From JAVWMQ01 sp036637375 (GTDB lineage Bacteria > Bacillota > Clostridia > Peptostreptococcales > Anaerovoracaceae): a DNA stretch of 25,025 nucleotides. Positions 15,201 to 22,585 of the stretch are shown here, one piece after another (position 1 is the first letter of the stretch; every line of letters starts with the position of its first letter). The stretch spans positions 1 through 25,025 of the forward strand of contig JAVWMQ010000025.1 in the NCBI GenBank assembly GCA_036637375.1. The letters are read 5' to 3'. The notes beneath the pieces were generated by a model. That model did no database searches. It was not told the origin of the DNA and worked only from the letters and a program-made list of their open reading frames with translations. The translations under genes and the position numbers were made by a program.

Positions 15201-17276
15201 CTATTTCAACAACTTAGTCATAGACTCTAGGCTAATTCCTATTGTTGATACGTTATGCAAAAGTGCCGAAGATGCAGGTGTCAAAACTCCAGCAACTCCA
15301 AGACATATAAGCCCGAAATTGAAACCTATTACAAACTTATAATTCCTTCTAATTCTTTTAATTAACTTGTCACTTAACATTTTTAGAGTAACAAGTTCAT
15401 AAAGATCTCCGTCAGCAATTACAATATCCGCAATTTCTCTAGCGATTTCTGCTCCACTGCTAACTGCAATTCCAACATCTGCCGCCGATAATGCCGGCGA
15501 ATCATTAATGCCATCGCCAATCATTATAACCTTTCTTTGAAGGCTTTTTTCATTTACTACAAACTCAGCTTTGTCCTCTGGTAGGACTTCTGCATATACC
15601 TGATCAATGCCAACTTCCTTTGCAATTGACATTGCAGTTTTTTGACTGTCGCCTGTCATCATTAAAACCTTAGTAATTCCAAGGCTCTTTAGCTTTTCTA
15701 TAACTTCCTTTGCTTCTTTTTTGACAGGGTCTTCGATACAAATTGTCCCTACCACCTTGCCACCAATTGCTAGGTGTAGATGGGAAAACTCTTCCTTTAG
15801 GTTCTTGAATTTTTCTTCTCCATCTTTTGGAATCTCGCACTTTTCGTCCTCAATAACAAAATGATGACTACCAATTAGAACCCTCTTGTCCTTAATTGTT
15901 GAAACAATACCATGTGCAACAATGTACTCAACCTTTGAGTGCATTTCCCTGTGCTTTAGATTTCGTTTTTCAGCTTCAAGGACAACAGCCTTTGCAACTG
16001 AATGTGGGAAATGTTCTTCCAAGCAGGCTGCAATTTTTAGACACTGATTTTCATTAAGACTATCATACAAAACAATGTCAGCCACTTTTGGTTCTGCCTT
16101 GGTAAGGGTTCCTGTTTTGTCAAAAACAATTGTGTCTCCCTCTGCTATTGCTTCCATATATTTGCCACCTTTGACAGAAATATTATATCCTGCGGCTTCC
16201 TTCATTGCTGCCAAAACAGCAATTGGCATTGATAGCTTTAATGCACAGGAAAAATCCACAAGTAACACTGACATGGCTTTGCCAATGTTTCTAGTAAATA
16301 GATATACAAGTGCAGTGCCAAGGAAGCTACAAGGTACTAACCTATCTGCTAGCTTAGTCGCATTGTCCTCTGCTTTGGATTTTAATTTTTCAGAATCCTC
16401 AATCATAGTTATAATCTGTTCATATTTAGTTTCTCCTGATGTTTTACGCACAGAAATTTCCAGCTCACCTTCCTCTACAAAAGTTCCCGCATATACGTAT
16501 CCATCTACTTCCTTTTGTACTGGCAAAGGTTCCCCTGTTAAACTAGACTGATTTACAAGGGCATTTCCAGCTACAACAACGCCATCAAGTGGGATAACAG
16601 TTCCCATCCTAACTACGATTACATCGTTTTCTGCTACTGCTTCTGTATGAACTAAGATTTCTTCGCCCTTCCATTTAACCCAGACTTTTTCTGTTTTAAT
16701 TGACATAGCTTTGGCTAAATCGTCTATGGATTTTTTGCGTGTCCATTCTTCTAATATACCTCCTATTTCTAGTAGGAACATTATTGAACCTGCCACACCA
16801 TAATCCCCTCTACCAGCTGCCACACATACAGCCACGCCATCAAGTAACTCGACCTTTAGCTTGCCACTTGTCAAGGATCTTAGTCCTCGCAATCCATAGC
16901 TAAACGCCCTCATTACCATTATTGGTTTGCCTATTGCCACTGGCATAAATGTTTTAAAGAACAACCTTTTTAGGCATTTCATAATAAGCTTTCTTTTGTA
17001 AAGCTCATTAATTTCTCTACCAGCTTTGGTAGGTATATTGCTTATTAAGGTTTCTTTTTGTAAGTCTAGAAGTATTAGAGTCTCTATTATAGTTTCTCTC
17101 TTCGATATATATTCAATTACCACATTGTTTGTTGCTTTAAATATCTTTACCTTATTTACTCCCTCTAGTTTGGTGATATGGTGTTCAAGTATATCCATTT
17201 CGTCATAGCATATTTTGCTGCCAGATAAGTGAATTCTCATTCTTCCTTTGGCTTGATGCCGAATTTGAAATTCCAT
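15201..17276 (-). CDS. P1B-6-type metal-transporting ATPase, FezB-like
   Basis: Heavy-metal P-type ATPase of 691 residues. Visible parts: TGE in the actuator domain (SLTGEP, 246-250), the phosphorylated DKTGT (Asp386), MTGD (540-543) and the hinge GDGINDSPAL (588-597). The metal-site segment reads DFSCALKLS, so the motif is SCA (343-345) instead of the copper or zinc CPC. SCA defines subgroup P1B-6, which contains FezB of iron-rich ferrosome organelles. The N-terminus RHQAKGRMRIHL (6-17) is arginine-rich, as described for FezB; a classical CxxC metal domain is absent. The usual HP motif reads HS (425-426). It starts two bases after the small partner gene with AAGGAGG inside that gene, so the two are coupled. 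Iron as cargo is an inference. Confidence 0.88.
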   Translation of the reverse strand: MEFQIRHQAKGRMRIHLSGSKICYDEMDILEHHITKLEGVNKVKIFKATNNVVIEYISKRETIIETLILLDLQKETLISNIPTKAGREINELYKRKLIMKCLKRLFFKTFMPVAIGKPIMVMRAFSYGLRGLRSLTSGKLKVELLDGVAVCVAAGRGDYGVAGSIMFLLEIGGILEEWTRKKSIDDLAKAMSIKTEKVWVKWKGEEILVHTEAVAENDVIVVRMGTVIPLDGVVVAGNALVNQSSLTGEPLPVQKEVDGYVYAGTFVEEGELEISVRKTSGETKYEQIITMIEDSEKLKSKAEDNATKLADRLVPCSFLGTALVYLFTRNIGKAMSVLLVDFSCALKLSMPIAVLAAMKEAAGYNISVKGGKYMEAIAEGDTIVFDKTGTLTKAEPKVADIVLYDSLNENQCLKIAACLEEHFPHSVAKAVVLEAEKRNLKHREMHSKVEYIVAHGIVSTIKDKRVLIGSHHFVIEDEKCEIPKDGEEKFKNLKEEFSHLHLAIGGKVVGTICIEDPVKKEAKEVIEKLKSLGITKVLMMTGDSQKTAMSIAKEVGIDQVYAEVLPEDKAEFVVNEKSLQRKVIMIGDGINDSPALSAADVGIAVSSGAEIAREIADIVIADGDLYELVTLKMLSDKLIKRIRRNYKFVIGFNFGLICLGVAGVLTPASSALLHNVSTIGISLESMTKLLK

Positions 17277-17278
17277 AC

Positions 17279-17590
17279 TTATTGAGCCTCCTTAGTAGCT
17301 TCACCCTCATTCGCCTCACACTGTTCTTCCATGCAGCCACAGCTACACCCTTCTTTAGCTTCTCTCGCTTGTGCTTTTTTTTCGTTAATTTCCTTAGCAT
17401 CAGCCAATATATCTCCTACATTTTCTTCCACCAAGGATGCTGTTTCCATAATGTACTCTTGCGTTCTTAAACCTGCCGCTGTACAGTGAGCATAAACCTT
17501 CTTTGCCTCATCTGTTATAAGTACTTTTAGCCCTACTGTTCCTGCAATAATTCCTGCTGCAAAAATTCCTAATTCTTTTAAGTCTGCCAT
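17279..17590 (-). CDS. Small membrane-anchored protein with cysteine-rich tail (DUF6110-like), partner of the P1B-6 ATPase
   Basis: A 103-residue protein. Residues 7-25 form one hydrophobic glycine-rich segment (IFAAGIIAGTVGLKVL), followed by a conserved block KKVYAHCTAAGLRTQEYIM and a helical acidic part (VGDILADAKEINE). I recognise this as the DUF6110-type protein found beside P-type ATPases in Clostridia and enterococci. The tail EGCSCGCMEEQC holds four cysteines (82, 84, 86, 91), a likely metal-binding site; C36 is a fifth. It may deliver metal to, or organise, the ATPase, in the position that FezA takes in ferrosome loci. Its identity with FezA is not shown. AAGGAGG precedes the ATG, and the gene has its own strong promoter. 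Confidence 0.8.
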   Translation of the reverse strand: MADLKELGIFAAGIIAGTVGLKVLITDEAKKVYAHCTAAGLRTQEYIMETASLVEENVGDILADAKEINEKKAQAREAKEGCSCGCMEEQCEANEGEATKEAQ

Positions 17591-17623
17591 TCCTAATTCC
17601 TCCTTATTTTTGTTCTAACTTGC

Positions 17624-17639
17624 GTTAGCATACGCTAAC
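17624..17639. promoter_or_regulatory. Perfect palindrome after the transcription start, likely metal-repressor operator
   Basis: GTTAGC-ATAC-GCTAAC is a perfect inverted repeat. It covers about +3 to +18 of the predicted transcript of the small protein/ATPase operon, a usual place for a repressor. The TTAG-N6-CTAA core resembles operators of iron- or manganese-dependent DtxR/MntR-family repressors. That assignment is by resemblance only; no such regulator lies in the window. Confidence 0.55.
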
Positions 17640-17648
17640 TATTATGCA

Positions 17649-17677
17649 ATAATATACTTTTTGACTCCTTATGTCAA
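17649..17677 (-). promoter_or_regulatory. Promoter of the P1B-6 ATPase operon
   Basis: Minus strand: consensus -35 TTGACA (17672-17677), 17 bases, -10 TATTAT (17649-17654). Start is expected near 17642, about 50 bases before the ATG of the small protein, and immediately in front of the palindrome. Confidence 0.85.
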
Positions 17678-17756
17678 CAATTATGATAAATATTTCCCTA
17701 TGCAACCATTGTTTCTTCGCAAAATTTTGTACACTGTCTCCTCATTCTTCAAAACT

Positions 17757-17799
17757 TTGTCAAAAATCGCTTTTTTATTTAATAGAGATAAAGTATACT
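17757..17799 (+). promoter_or_regulatory. Candidate promoter region of the aminotransferase operon
   Basis: Two overlapping possibilities on the plus strand: TTGTCA (17757-17762), 17 bases, TAATAG (17780-17785); or a better -10 TATACT (17794-17799) with a poor, T-rich -35. Either gives a leader of 35-55 bases. I saw no T-box or riboswitch fold in it. Confidence 0.4.
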
Positions 17800-17841
17800 A
17801 AAATCAAGGTAGAGAAGCGGTTATTAAAGGAGGTAATCATT

Positions 17842-18981
17842 ATGAAAATGGCATGGTTTGGAGTAGAAGAATGGCTAAATCCTATGGATTCTTTGGCACA
17901 GGTTAACCTAGGTTCTAGTTGCGTCAAAGCTATTACTATGGATGAGCTTTTCTCAGTAACTGGTGAGGATCAAGGCGCATTTATGAAAGATATGGAAACT
18001 ATGAGTTTACATTATCACCATGGAGATGCTACTGGTTCACCAAGGGTTAAGGCTGCTGTTGCTGGAATATATCCAAAGGGAAATGTTAGCCCTGATCAGG
18101 TTATGATGGTTCATGGTGGCACTGGTGCAAACGATATTGTGCTAATGGGACTGCTAGAACTGGATGAAAACTGCGTGGTAATTAAGCCATCATATCAGCA
18201 ACATTACGATATACCTAAATCAATTAACATTGAAACCAGAATTTATCAGCTCGAGGAATCAAACAACTACGAAATTGATTTCCAAAAGCTAAGGCAACTT
18301 TGCGACAAAAAGACTAAATGTATTGTTTTGACAAATCCAAATAATCCTATTGGCAAATACTTTGGTGGTGAAGTTCTATCATCAATTGTTGAGTTAGCCA
18401 AAGAATATGGTGCATACGTTCTTTGTGATGAAATGTATCGTGGGCTTGCTAGAGAATATATGCCTTCAATCCTTGATTTTAACTATGACAAGGCAATCTC
18501 AGTGTCCTCACTTTCCAAAATGTTTTCCATGGCAGGAACTAGAATAGGCTGGATTGTATGCAAAGACGAAGAAATGTACGAAAACTTCAAGACTAGACGT
18601 TCATATAACACCATTTGCTGTGGTATTATTGACGAAATAATTGCATCAATTGCCCTTGAAAATTACCAGGCAATGTTTGAACGTGCTAGAAACATACTAC
18701 TTCCTAACAAAGAAATCATTAAAGAGTGGGTAAGCACTCAACCAAAACTAACCCTCATTGATGATCCTATGGGCACAACTTGCTTAATTAAATATGACTA
18801 TGATGTAGACTCTGAAACCCTTGCAATTGATGCAATGGAGGAGGACAAAATATTGTTTGTCCCTGGAGATTATTTCGATATGCCAAATACAATTAGAGTT
18901 GGCTACGGAGCTTTTGGAGATCCTGAGGCACTCAAAGGCGGACTTGCAAGATTTGCAAAATACCTAACTAAATGGGATTAA
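17842..18981 (+). CDS. PLP-dependent aminotransferase, class I/II
   Basis: Cytoplasmic fold-type I aminotransferase of 379 residues. The cofactor lysine is K226 in SVSSLSKMFSMAGTRIGW. NPNNPIGK (165-172) and CDEMYR (195-200) supply the usual Asn and Asp contacts, and R234 belongs to the conserved block after the lysine. An in-frame ATG at 17671 would add 57 residues with no family resemblance; AAAGGAGG sits just before the ATG at 17842, so I use that start. The substrate is not known. It heads a tandem group with an ornithine-cyclodeaminase-type and a homoserine-dehydrogenase-like enzyme, which suggests an amino-acid synthesis or breakdown route. Other fold-type I activities such as lyases or cyclases are possible. 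Confidence 0.85.
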   Translation: MKMAWFGVEEWLNPMDSLAQVNLGSSCVKAITMDELFSVTGEDQGAFMKDMETMSLHYHHGDATGSPRVKAAVAGIYPKGNVSPDQVMMVHGGTGANDIVLMGLLELDENCVVIKPSYQQHYDIPKSINIETRIYQLEESNNYEIDFQKLRQLCDKKTKCIVLTNPNNPIGKYFGGEVLSSIVELAKEYGAYVLCDEMYRGLAREYMPSILDFNYDKAISVSSLSKMFSMAGTRIGWIVCKDEEMYENFKTRRSYNTICCGIIDEIIASIALENYQAMFERARNILLPNKEIIKEWVSTQPKLTLIDDPMGTTCLIKYDYDVDSETLAIDAMEEDKILFVPGDYFDMPNTIRVGYGAFGDPEALKGGLARFAKYLTKWD

Positions 18982-19022
18982 TGGCAAGGTCTGATAAGTA
19001 ATTCAAAAAGGAGATTAAAATC

Positions 19023-20036
19023 ATGGGGACAATAATATTATCACGTAATGATGTAATAAAAGTTATAGATATGAGAGAAGTTATAGAGCAAGTTCAAAAG
19101 GTATATATGCTTAAATCTGAAGGCAAGTCCGTTATCTGGCCTCTTGTGAATTATGAATTTGAGGAAGAACACGCTGCAATGGATATTCGCTCGGGTTATG
19201 TGAAAGGTGTCCAGCTACATGGACTAAAAATGCTAAACAACTTTCCTGGCAATGTCCAAAATGGACTAAATCCATTTAATGGGATAATGATGGTATATGA
19301 TTCTAATACAGGCATACCTTTGGCAATTATGGATGCATCATATATTACATGTATGAGGACAGGAGCGGCAGGCGCAGTTAGTATAAATGCCCTAGCTAGA
19401 AAGGATAGCAAAACCTTGTTAATTTTAGGAGCTGGTAAACAAGCTCCATTCCAAATTGCGGCAACGCTGATTTTGCGACCAGAACTTGAAAAAGTTATGA
19501 TATTCGACCCAATTAACTATGGAAACGCTCAAAATCTGGCTAACAATATTAAGGAACAGCTAAAATCACAATTTGACGTGGATTCTATGAATACAAAATT
19601 TGAAGCGAGCAATGACTTAGAATCTGCCACTAGATTGGCAGATGCCATAATAACAGTTACACCTTCCACTACACCTTTAATTCATAAAGACTGGATTAAG
19701 GCTGGAACACATTTAACCTGCCTTGGCTCAGACATGGAAGGTAAACAGGAAATTGATGAAACAATCTTTCAAAACGCAAAAATCTATGCCGATGACAAGG
19801 ATCAATGTATCCGAGTTGGAGAAATGGAAATACCTCTTCAAAAATCAATAATTTCACCATCAGATATTACCGGAGAAATTGGGGATTTACTATGCGGCAA
19901 GGTCAAAGGTAGGGAAAATCCAGATGAAATTACAATCTTTGATGGAACTGGACTTTATATCCTCGATTTAGTCGCTGCCAATGTTGCCATAACTCGAGCG
20001 AAGGCACAAGGCATTGGAATCAATGTAGATATGTAA
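19023..20036 (+). CDS. Ornithine cyclodeaminase / mu-crystallin family protein
   Basis: NAD(P)-linked enzyme of 337 residues. Family members deaminate ornithine to proline, deaminate or aminate alanine, or reduce ketimines. Conserved positions match bacterial ornithine cyclodeaminase: K69 in GLKM, R112 in MRTGAAGAVS, the nucleotide loop GAGKQA (136-141), and D237 in LGSDMEGKQEID. The GKQE variant of that last motif is also seen in relatives acting on substrates other than ornithine, so I do not name it ocd. GGAG lies eight bases before the ATG. It is 41 bases after the aminotransferase and 20 before the dehydrogenase, clearly one operon. Confidence 0.88.
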   Translation: MGTIILSRNDVIKVIDMREVIEQVQKVYMLKSEGKSVIWPLVNYEFEEEHAAMDIRSGYVKGVQLHGLKMLNNFPGNVQNGLNPFNGIMMVYDSNTGIPLAIMDASYITCMRTGAAGAVSINALARKDSKTLLILGAGKQAPFQIAATLILRPELEKVMIFDPINYGNAQNLANNIKEQLKSQFDVDSMNTKFEASNDLESATRLADAIITVTPSTTPLIHKDWIKAGTHLTCLGSDMEGKQEIDETIFQNAKIYADDKDQCIRVGEMEIPLQKSIISPSDITGEIGDLLCGKVKGRENPDEITIFDGTGLYILDLVAANVAITRAKAQGIGINVDM

Positions 20037-20056
20037 TAAAAACGAAAGGCACTACT

Positions 20057-21097
20057 ATGAAAAATATCAAAATAGCTATGTTAGGATACGGTGTCGCTGG
20101 CAAAGCTTTTGCCAGAATACTTCAATCAAAACATGACGAAATACAAGCAAATACCAACTGTGATTTAAAGGTGGTAGCTATTGCAACAGGCTCACATGGT
20201 TCACTAGTTAACCAAACTGGAATTGATCTTGCAGAAGCCACAAAGCAGCTTGAGGAACTAGGCTCATTTGACAAGTCAAAGGACGAGTACACCAACTTAA
20301 ATGCTCTAGAAATTGCAAATACTGTAGACTACGATATTTTACTTGAGCTTTCACCATTAAATATTGAAACAGGGTTGCCAGCTACAGACCATATTAGGTC
20401 AGCCTTAAACAGAGGCAAACACGTTGTATCAGCCAACAAAGGTCCTCTAGCCTGGCACTATGGTGAATTAAAAAACCTTGCCATTAAAAACAATGTAAAA
20501 TTTTATTTTGAAACAACAGTTATGGCAGGCACACCTGTTTTCAATATGGCTGATAACTGCTTACAATATTGCCAAATTAGCAAAGTAGAAGGGATATTCA
20601 ATGCAACTACAAATTATATTTTGAAAGAAATGGCAAAAGGTATACCTTACGATGAAATTATCCAAAAAGGCAGAGAAGAAGGGTTTATGGAGGCTGACGT
20701 TTCTATGGACACAAAGGGCTGGGACGCTACAGCCAAGTTGACAGTTCTGCTTAATGTTTTGATGGATGCAAATATAACACCTATGGACGTTGATAGGACT
20801 GGTATTGAAGATGTAACCATTGAAGACATAAATAATGCAGCTGAAAATGGCAATGTGATTAAACTCATTTGTAGCGGCACTAGAGATTCATCTGGCAAGG
20901 TTATAGCAAAGGTTGCCCCTTGTCAGGTTTCTAACAATGACGTGTTCGCTGACAAAGATTTAGTTGCTGTCCTATCAGTTTATACTGATTTGATGGGCAA
21001 ACTGACTACACTCCAGTATGGGCTTGAAACTACCCAAACTGGTTATGGCGTTTTTGCCGACGTAATTCGCATTGTAGATCAAATCAAAGCAATATAA
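20057..21097 (+). CDS. Homoserine dehydrogenase-like oxidoreductase without ACT domain
   Basis: A 346-residue NAD(P)-dependent enzyme. The nucleotide motif GYGVAG is at 10-15. Residues matching the homoserine dehydrogenase active site are K128 in ANKGP, E212, D218, D223 and K227 in the EADVSMDTKGWDATAKL region, and FNATTNYIL (181-189) replaces the usual NGTTNYIL. The protein stops before the ACT domain that makes threonine-sensitive enzymes about 430 residues long. It could act on homoserine or a related 2-amino-4-semialdehyde. It is coupled to an aminotransferase and a cyclodeaminase-family gene and not to thrB or thrC, so a threonine-pathway role is not assured. GAAAGG precedes the ATG. Confidence 0.8.
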   Translation: MKNIKIAMLGYGVAGKAFARILQSKHDEIQANTNCDLKVVAIATGSHGSLVNQTGIDLAEATKQLEELGSFDKSKDEYTNLNALEIANTVDYDILLELSPLNIETGLPATDHIRSALNRGKHVVSANKGPLAWHYGELKNLAIKNNVKFYFETTVMAGTPVFNMADNCLQYCQISKVEGIFNATTNYILKEMAKGIPYDEIIQKGREEGFMEADVSMDTKGWDATAKLTVLLNVLMDANITPMDVDRTGIEDVTIEDINNAAENGNVIKLICSGTRDSSGKVIAKVAPCQVSNNDVFADKDLVAVLSVYTDLMGKLTTLQYGLETTQTGYGVFADVIRIVDQIKAI

Positions 21098-21220
21098 CCC
21101 AAAAGCTTTCTTACAAATTTGTTCGATAACTGTAAGGTACTTCGATTTTTTTATCCGTTATTTTTGTGTATACTTTGACCCATAGGATATTGATTCACAT
21201 TATATACGGAGGTAATAGAT

Positions 21221-21613
21221 ATGAAAAAAATTGTAACAGTTGTATTAAGTTTGGTATTGGTTCTAGGTATGTTGACAGGTTGTGGTGCAGATAACTCTAA
21301 TCCTGATGTGACTGCTTTAAAAAACAAGTTGACCACTTATGCTGAGCAAAATATAGCGAAACATTTTGACTACAAAATTGATTCAAATGACTTTGATATT
21401 GCTATTTCTGAGGAAGCTAGTGACAAAGAATTTATAGATCTAAAGAACATTGATACTATCAATGATATTTACTTAATTGGTCACTTCAAGCAGGCACCAA
21501 AAGATATAACAGACTTTGTAGTTATATATGATCCATCAAAAAAAGAAGTAACAAAGCTTGGAATTGAAACACTTAAAGAAGACGGTATGAAATATGCCAA
21601 TTTAACTAAATAG
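21221..21613 (+). CDS. Small predicted lipoprotein of unknown function
   Basis: A 130-residue protein with a clear lipoprotein signal: basic MKK, a hydrophobic run, and the lipobox LTGC with the lipidated cysteine at residue 21. The mature part of about 110 residues is hydrophilic and acidic, with no cysteine and no motif that I recognise; it may be a small alpha-beta domain (IYLIGHFKQAP, DFVVIYDPSKKEVTKLGI). GGAGG precedes the ATG. The 123 bases upstream contain a TATACT (21169-21174) that may be its -10 box, so it probably has its own promoter. It is unrelated by sequence to its neighbours. Confidence 0.75.
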   Translation: MKKIVTVVLSLVLVLGMLTGCGADNSNPDVTALKNKLTTYAEQNIAKHFDYKIDSNDFDIAISEEASDKEFIDLKNIDTINDIYLIGHFKQAPKDITDFVVIYDPSKKEVTKLGIETLKEDGMKYANLTK

Positions 21614-21621
21614 TTAAATTG
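21598..21621. repeat. AT-rich palindrome across the lipoprotein stop codon
   Basis: Perfect 11-base arms CAATTTAACTA and TAGTTAAATTG with a 2-base centre. The stop codon TAG is the first three bases of the right arm. It is not followed by a T-run, so a terminator role is doubtful. It may mark the 3' end of the message as a weak stability hairpin. Confidence 0.4.
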
Positions 21622-21676
21622 CCAGGGTAATGTTAAAATTTATATTTGCATTCTCATATGGTTATGGAGATTTTTT

Positions 21677-22504
21677 ATGATAAATGAAACTAATGTTTAT
21701 AGGTTAAACACAAAAGGTGATGCAAAATTCTTAACCTTTAAGGCTTTTGAAAAGTTACCCCACCTTAGCCATGTTTTTACAACTAGGATTGGTGGCGTCA
21801 GCTCTGGCTGCTGCCAATCTTGGAATTTTGGTTTCCCAAATGAGCTTGATTCTATGGAAAACCGCATGGAAAACTGCAAGATTTTGGCGGATGTAATGAA
21901 TATTACCCTTGATGATTTCGTGTGGACTAACCAAACTCACACTGACAATATTCGTTTAGTTACTAAGGATGATTGTGGCAAAGGCATTACTCGTCACCGA
22001 GATTATGAAGATATTGACGGGCTAATTACCAATGTCAAAGGGCTTGCCCTTGTAACTATTCACGCCGATTGCAATGCAATATATTTTTACGATCCAGTTA
22101 CAAGCTCCATTGGTCTTGCACATTCTGGCTGGAAAGGCACACTCTATGGAATTGCTGCAAAAATGGTATCTAAACTCATTGATTCTTTTGGAGTTGATCC
22201 GTCAAATTTAGTTGTTGGCATCGGACCTTCCCTTTGTCAGGATTGTTTCCAAGTTGACCACGATGTGGCAGCAGCTTTTATTGATAGAGATAGTAGCTAT
22301 GATAATTTTATTTATCACCTTGACTCTAAATCATATATCGATCTTTGGGAGATTAACAAGCAACTTTTAACTTGTGCTGGTGTTCTACCCCCTAACATTC
22401 ATTGTATGGAACTTTGCACAAAAGAAAACCCTGATATGTTTTTTTCTCATCGTTTCCAAAATGGCAAGCGAGGTCTTATGGCTGCTAGTATTATGATTAA
22501 ATAA
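21677..22504 (+). CDS. pgeF: Peptidoglycan editing factor PgeF (YfiH / laccase-domain family)
   Basis: A 275-residue protein of the YfiH family. Family members bind metal (zinc or copper) and have been linked to laccase-like or purine nucleoside phosphorylase-like activity; PgeF of E. coli removes wrongly incorporated amino acids from cell-wall precursors. Family blocks: FTTRIGGVSSG (34-44), NQTHTD with H88, IHADC with H129, D131 and C132, AHSGWKGT with H149, GIGPSLCQDCFQV and CTKENPDMFFSHR. The metal ligands C132, H88 and H149 are in place. GGAG lies eight bases before the ATG. The gene ends 3 bases before a strong branched hairpin that separates it from the convergent U32 gene. Confidence 0.9.
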   Translation: MINETNVYRLNTKGDAKFLTFKAFEKLPHLSHVFTTRIGGVSSGCCQSWNFGFPNELDSMENRMENCKILADVMNITLDDFVWTNQTHTDNIRLVTKDDCGKGITRHRDYEDIDGLITNVKGLALVTIHADCNAIYFYDPVTSSIGLAHSGWKGTLYGIAAKMVSKLIDSFGVDPSNLVVGIGPSLCQDCFQVDHDVAAAFIDRDSSYDNFIYHLDSKSYIDLWEINKQLLTCAGVLPPNIHCMELCTKENPDMFFSHRFQNGKRGLMAASIMIK

Positions 22505-22506
22505 AC

Positions 22507-22579
22507 AAAAAAGTCCAATGCAAAGGTTGACCTTGATGTCACCCAGTTTACTGGGATACCTCCTTTGAATCGGACTTTT
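22507..22579. terminator. Long branched hairpin, bidirectional terminator or structured RNA element
   Basis: Outer arms 22509-22526 and 22562-22579 pair over 18 positions with two mismatches (AAAAGTCC, then AT, then CAAAGG on the left). Inside are two small hairpins: GAC/GTC (22529-22531 with 22538-22540) and CCCAG/CTGGG (22542-22546 with 22551-22555, loop TTTA). T-rich tracts follow on both strands (TTTTATTT on plus, TTTTTTG on minus), so it can end both convergent genes. Simple terminators elsewhere in this window are single stems; this one is unusually elaborate. Confidence 0.75.
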
Positions 22580-22585
22580 ATTTAA

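Noticed and set aside
17671..17841. A 57-residue N-terminal extension of the aminotransferase.
   Set aside because: It is not family-like, crosses the likely promoter region, and the internal ATG at 17842 has a near-perfect ribosome site.
21098..21168. A Rho-independent terminator after the homoserine-dehydrogenase-like gene.
   Set aside because: There is a T-run near 21145 but no convincing stem before it.
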